DNA from: Holophagaceae bacterium
GTDB lineage: Bacteria; Acidobacteriota; Holophagae; Holophagales; Holophagaceae
Assembly: GCA_016720465.1 (NCBI GenBank)
Contig: JADKKO010000003.1
Coordinates: 62,001-126,000, forward strand
Reading direction: 5' to 3'
Length of the DNA stretch: 64,000 nucleotides
Of the stretch, positions 62,748 to 64,000 are shown in pieces; position 1 is the stretch's first letter, and each line of letters starts with the position of its first letter. Below the pieces are notes generated by a model. The model worked only from the letters and a program-made list of their open reading frames with translations, did no database searches and had not been told where the DNA came from. Position numbers and translations under genes: made by a program.

Positions 62748-64000
62748 TCACTTCCCCGGAGCTGCGGCGGAGCGCAGGCGCGATTCGGAATCCAGCAGGA
62801 AAGCCGCGCCGCTCGCGACGCTTTCGCCTTTCTCCAAGCCCGAGAGGATTTCCACCAGCGCCCCCGAAGCCGCGCCCACCTTGACCTCCCGCGGGACGAA
62901 CCGGTTTTCGGATTCCTCGACAAAGACAACCTTGCGCAATCCCGCGTCGAGCACCGCGTCCGATGGCACCAGCAGGCCCTTCCGCGTTGCGCTCTTCAAT
63001 AAGACGTCCCCAAACAGCTCAGGCCTCAATTCCCCGGCCGGATTGGCGAACGCGATGCGCACCTTGGCCGTGCGGGTCTTCGGATCCAGCACGGGCTCCA
63101 GGAAATGCACGCGCCCCTGGAAGCTCCGCCCCGGGAACGCAGCGAGCGTAAGCGCCGCCGCCATCCCCACGCGGACCTGGGACAGCTCGGCTTCATAGAT
63201 ATCCGCCACCACCCAGACGCTGGACAGATCCGTGATCTCGAAAGGCGCCTCCATGGAGCTGATGCGGGAGCCTTCCACCACGCTCTTCATGGTGACCACG
63301 CCCGCCACGGGCGATGGAATGGAAATGGACTTCGTGGGTGTGCCGCTGCGCTCAAGTTCCATGATCGCCGCTTCGGGAATGTCCCAGAGCCGCAGGCGCT
63401 TGCGGGCTGATTCCACCAACTCGGTTCCACTCGGGCTCGGGCCCAGCGCCGCTTTCGTTTTCAGGGCCAGCAGGAATTCATTCTGGGCCGACAACAATTC
63501 CGGGCTGTAAAGGCGGAACAGCGGCTGGCCCTTGGACACTTTCTGGCCCATGGAGTCGACGAACAGCTTTTCCACGAAACCTTCGAGCTTGACGTTGACT
63601 TTGCGCACCCGGGTTTCATCCGCCACCACGCGTCCCGTGGCCCGTATCTCGCCACCCAGCAGACCTTCCACCACCTGGACCGTGCGCACGCCCAGCATCT
63701 GGCGGCGCTCGGCGTCCAGCCGCACCGGGGCGAGGCCTTCCACGGCGCCGCCCTCCTGCTCGTCTTCATAGACCGCCACGTAGTCCATGCCCATTTCGTC
63801 CTTGCGGGGGGTCGGCGAAGTCTGGCGGGGATCCATGGGCGATCGGTAGAAGGCGATTTTGCGATCTCCTCCCGTCTCGGATTTCAATGGCACCAGGCTC
63901 ATGCCGCAGATGGGGCAATCGCCGGGCTGATCACGGATGATCTGGGGGTGCATGGGGCAGGTGTATCTGACCGCGGCCGGCGCTTTCTCCGGGTTCGCTG
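62748..64000 (-). CDS. cusB: CusB-type periplasmic adaptor, N-terminus beyond the window
   Basis: At least 417 residues; the frame runs off the right edge. Visible from its N-terminal side are a heavy-metal binding domain (VRYTCPMHPQ, GDCPICGMSLVPLK), a second metal segment (FYRSPMDPRQTSPTPRKDEM then GMDYVAVYED), a beta-barrel/lipoyl-type region (GRVVADETRVRKVNVKLEGF), a helical hairpin (YSPELLSAQNEFLLALKTKA) and a membrane-proximal domain. It links CusA to the outer-membrane factor and passes Cu/Ag. CPMHP and CPICGM are shared with many CusB-like proteins. Together with cusA and the YHS gene it forms one operon read right to left; the promoter lies outside. Confidence 0.9.
   Translation of the reverse strand, partial: ANPEKAPAAVRYTCPMHPQIIRDQPGDCPICGMSLVPLKSETGGDRKIAFYRSPMDPRQTSPTPRKDEMGMDYVAVYEDEQEGGAVEGLAPVRLDAERRQMLGVRTVQVVEGLLGGEIRATGRVVADETRVRKVNVKLEGFVEKLFVDSMGQKVSKGQPLFRLYSPELLSAQNEFLLALKTKAALGPSPSGTELVESARKRLRLWDIPEAAIMELERSGTPTKSISIPSPVAGVVTMKSVVEGSRISSMEAPFEITDLSSVWVVADIYEAELSQVRVGMAAALTLAAFPGRSFQGRVHFLEPVLDPKTRTAKVRIAFANPAGELRPELFGDVLLKSATRKGLLVPSDAVLDAGLRKVVFVEESENRFVPREVKVGAASGALVEILSGLEKGESVASGAAFLLDSESRLRSAAAPGK

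Noticed and set aside
1..64000. tRNA, rRNA or well-known riboswitches
   Set aside because: I scanned the gaps for tRNA-like arms, rRNA sequence and common riboswitch cores and saw none; a covariance search could still reveal something.

Overview
The window is a GC-rich, gene-dense chromosomal segment of a Gram-negative bacterium. lpxK shows a lipid A outer membrane, and there is an OPT peptide transporter, a CusBA-type copper/silver efflux unit, several lipoproteins and beta-propeller proteins, and a DUF5916 outer-membrane protein. The mix of families suggests an acidobacterium of the Holophaga/Geothrix kind. This is inferred from gene content and style; no rRNA or tRNA gene is present to test it. 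There is no prophage, CRISPR array, transposase gene or plasmid replication gene.

Layout. 1-4.8 kb: glpX 3' end, a DUF4442 protein, an S41-protease-like gene with a YibQ-type deacetylase, then ddl and coaD as a divergent pair. 5-9 kb: a VIT/vWA/DUF2135 secreted protein, a 550-bp palindromic intergenic element and an NTF2-like protein. 9.1-13.3 kb: recG divergent from a degenerate PilT-like ATPase, followed by an AT-rich block of repeats. 13.3-18 kb: an L-2-hydroxyglutarate-oxidase-like flavoprotein, a SIMPL protein, a Kelch lipoprotein, a second repeat element and an NmrA-like protein. 18.2-25.1 kb: a beta-propeller protein and a giant hybrid sensor kinase. 25.3-30 kb: a methyltransferase, murG, a zinc-ribbon membrane protein, etfBA and a third repeat element. 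30.3-35 kb: a membrane protein, a small ORF and a cNMP/FHA protein in one run, then fRMsr divergent from lpxK, and a methyltransferase. 35.1-39.4 kb: a 1,439-residue secreted PHP-hydrolase/adhesin fusion. 39.6-46.9 kb: an Fe-S protein, glycogen phosphorylase (frame broken), an acyl-CoA ligase and an ABC-F protein. 47-57.6 kb: a DUF5916 protein, an AraC remnant, a FabH-like synthase, an OPT transporter, a CDF transporter, a PKD lipoprotein, a Tat-type aldo/keto reductase and rsmH. 57.8-64 kb: a TolB-like/TPR protein and the cusB-cusA-YHS operon, which runs off the right edge.

Cell-envelope functions recur (ddl, murG, rsmH, lpxK, YibQ/S41) but are scattered, not gathered in a division cluster. 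The energy genes are etfBA, the acyl-CoA ligase, FabH and glycogen phosphorylase.

The least explained material is intergenic. It is a set of inverted-repeat elements built from short repeated words and a common structured core. That core contains a 19-bp hairpin whose two copies differ by paired (compensatory) changes, and a third copy of the surrounding element lacks the hairpin. Other points worth attention are an S41 protein lacking the Ser/Lys dyad, a PilT-like protein with Arg in place of the Walker A Lys, and two reading-frame breaks at short G/C runs (sensor kinase signal peptide and glgP).
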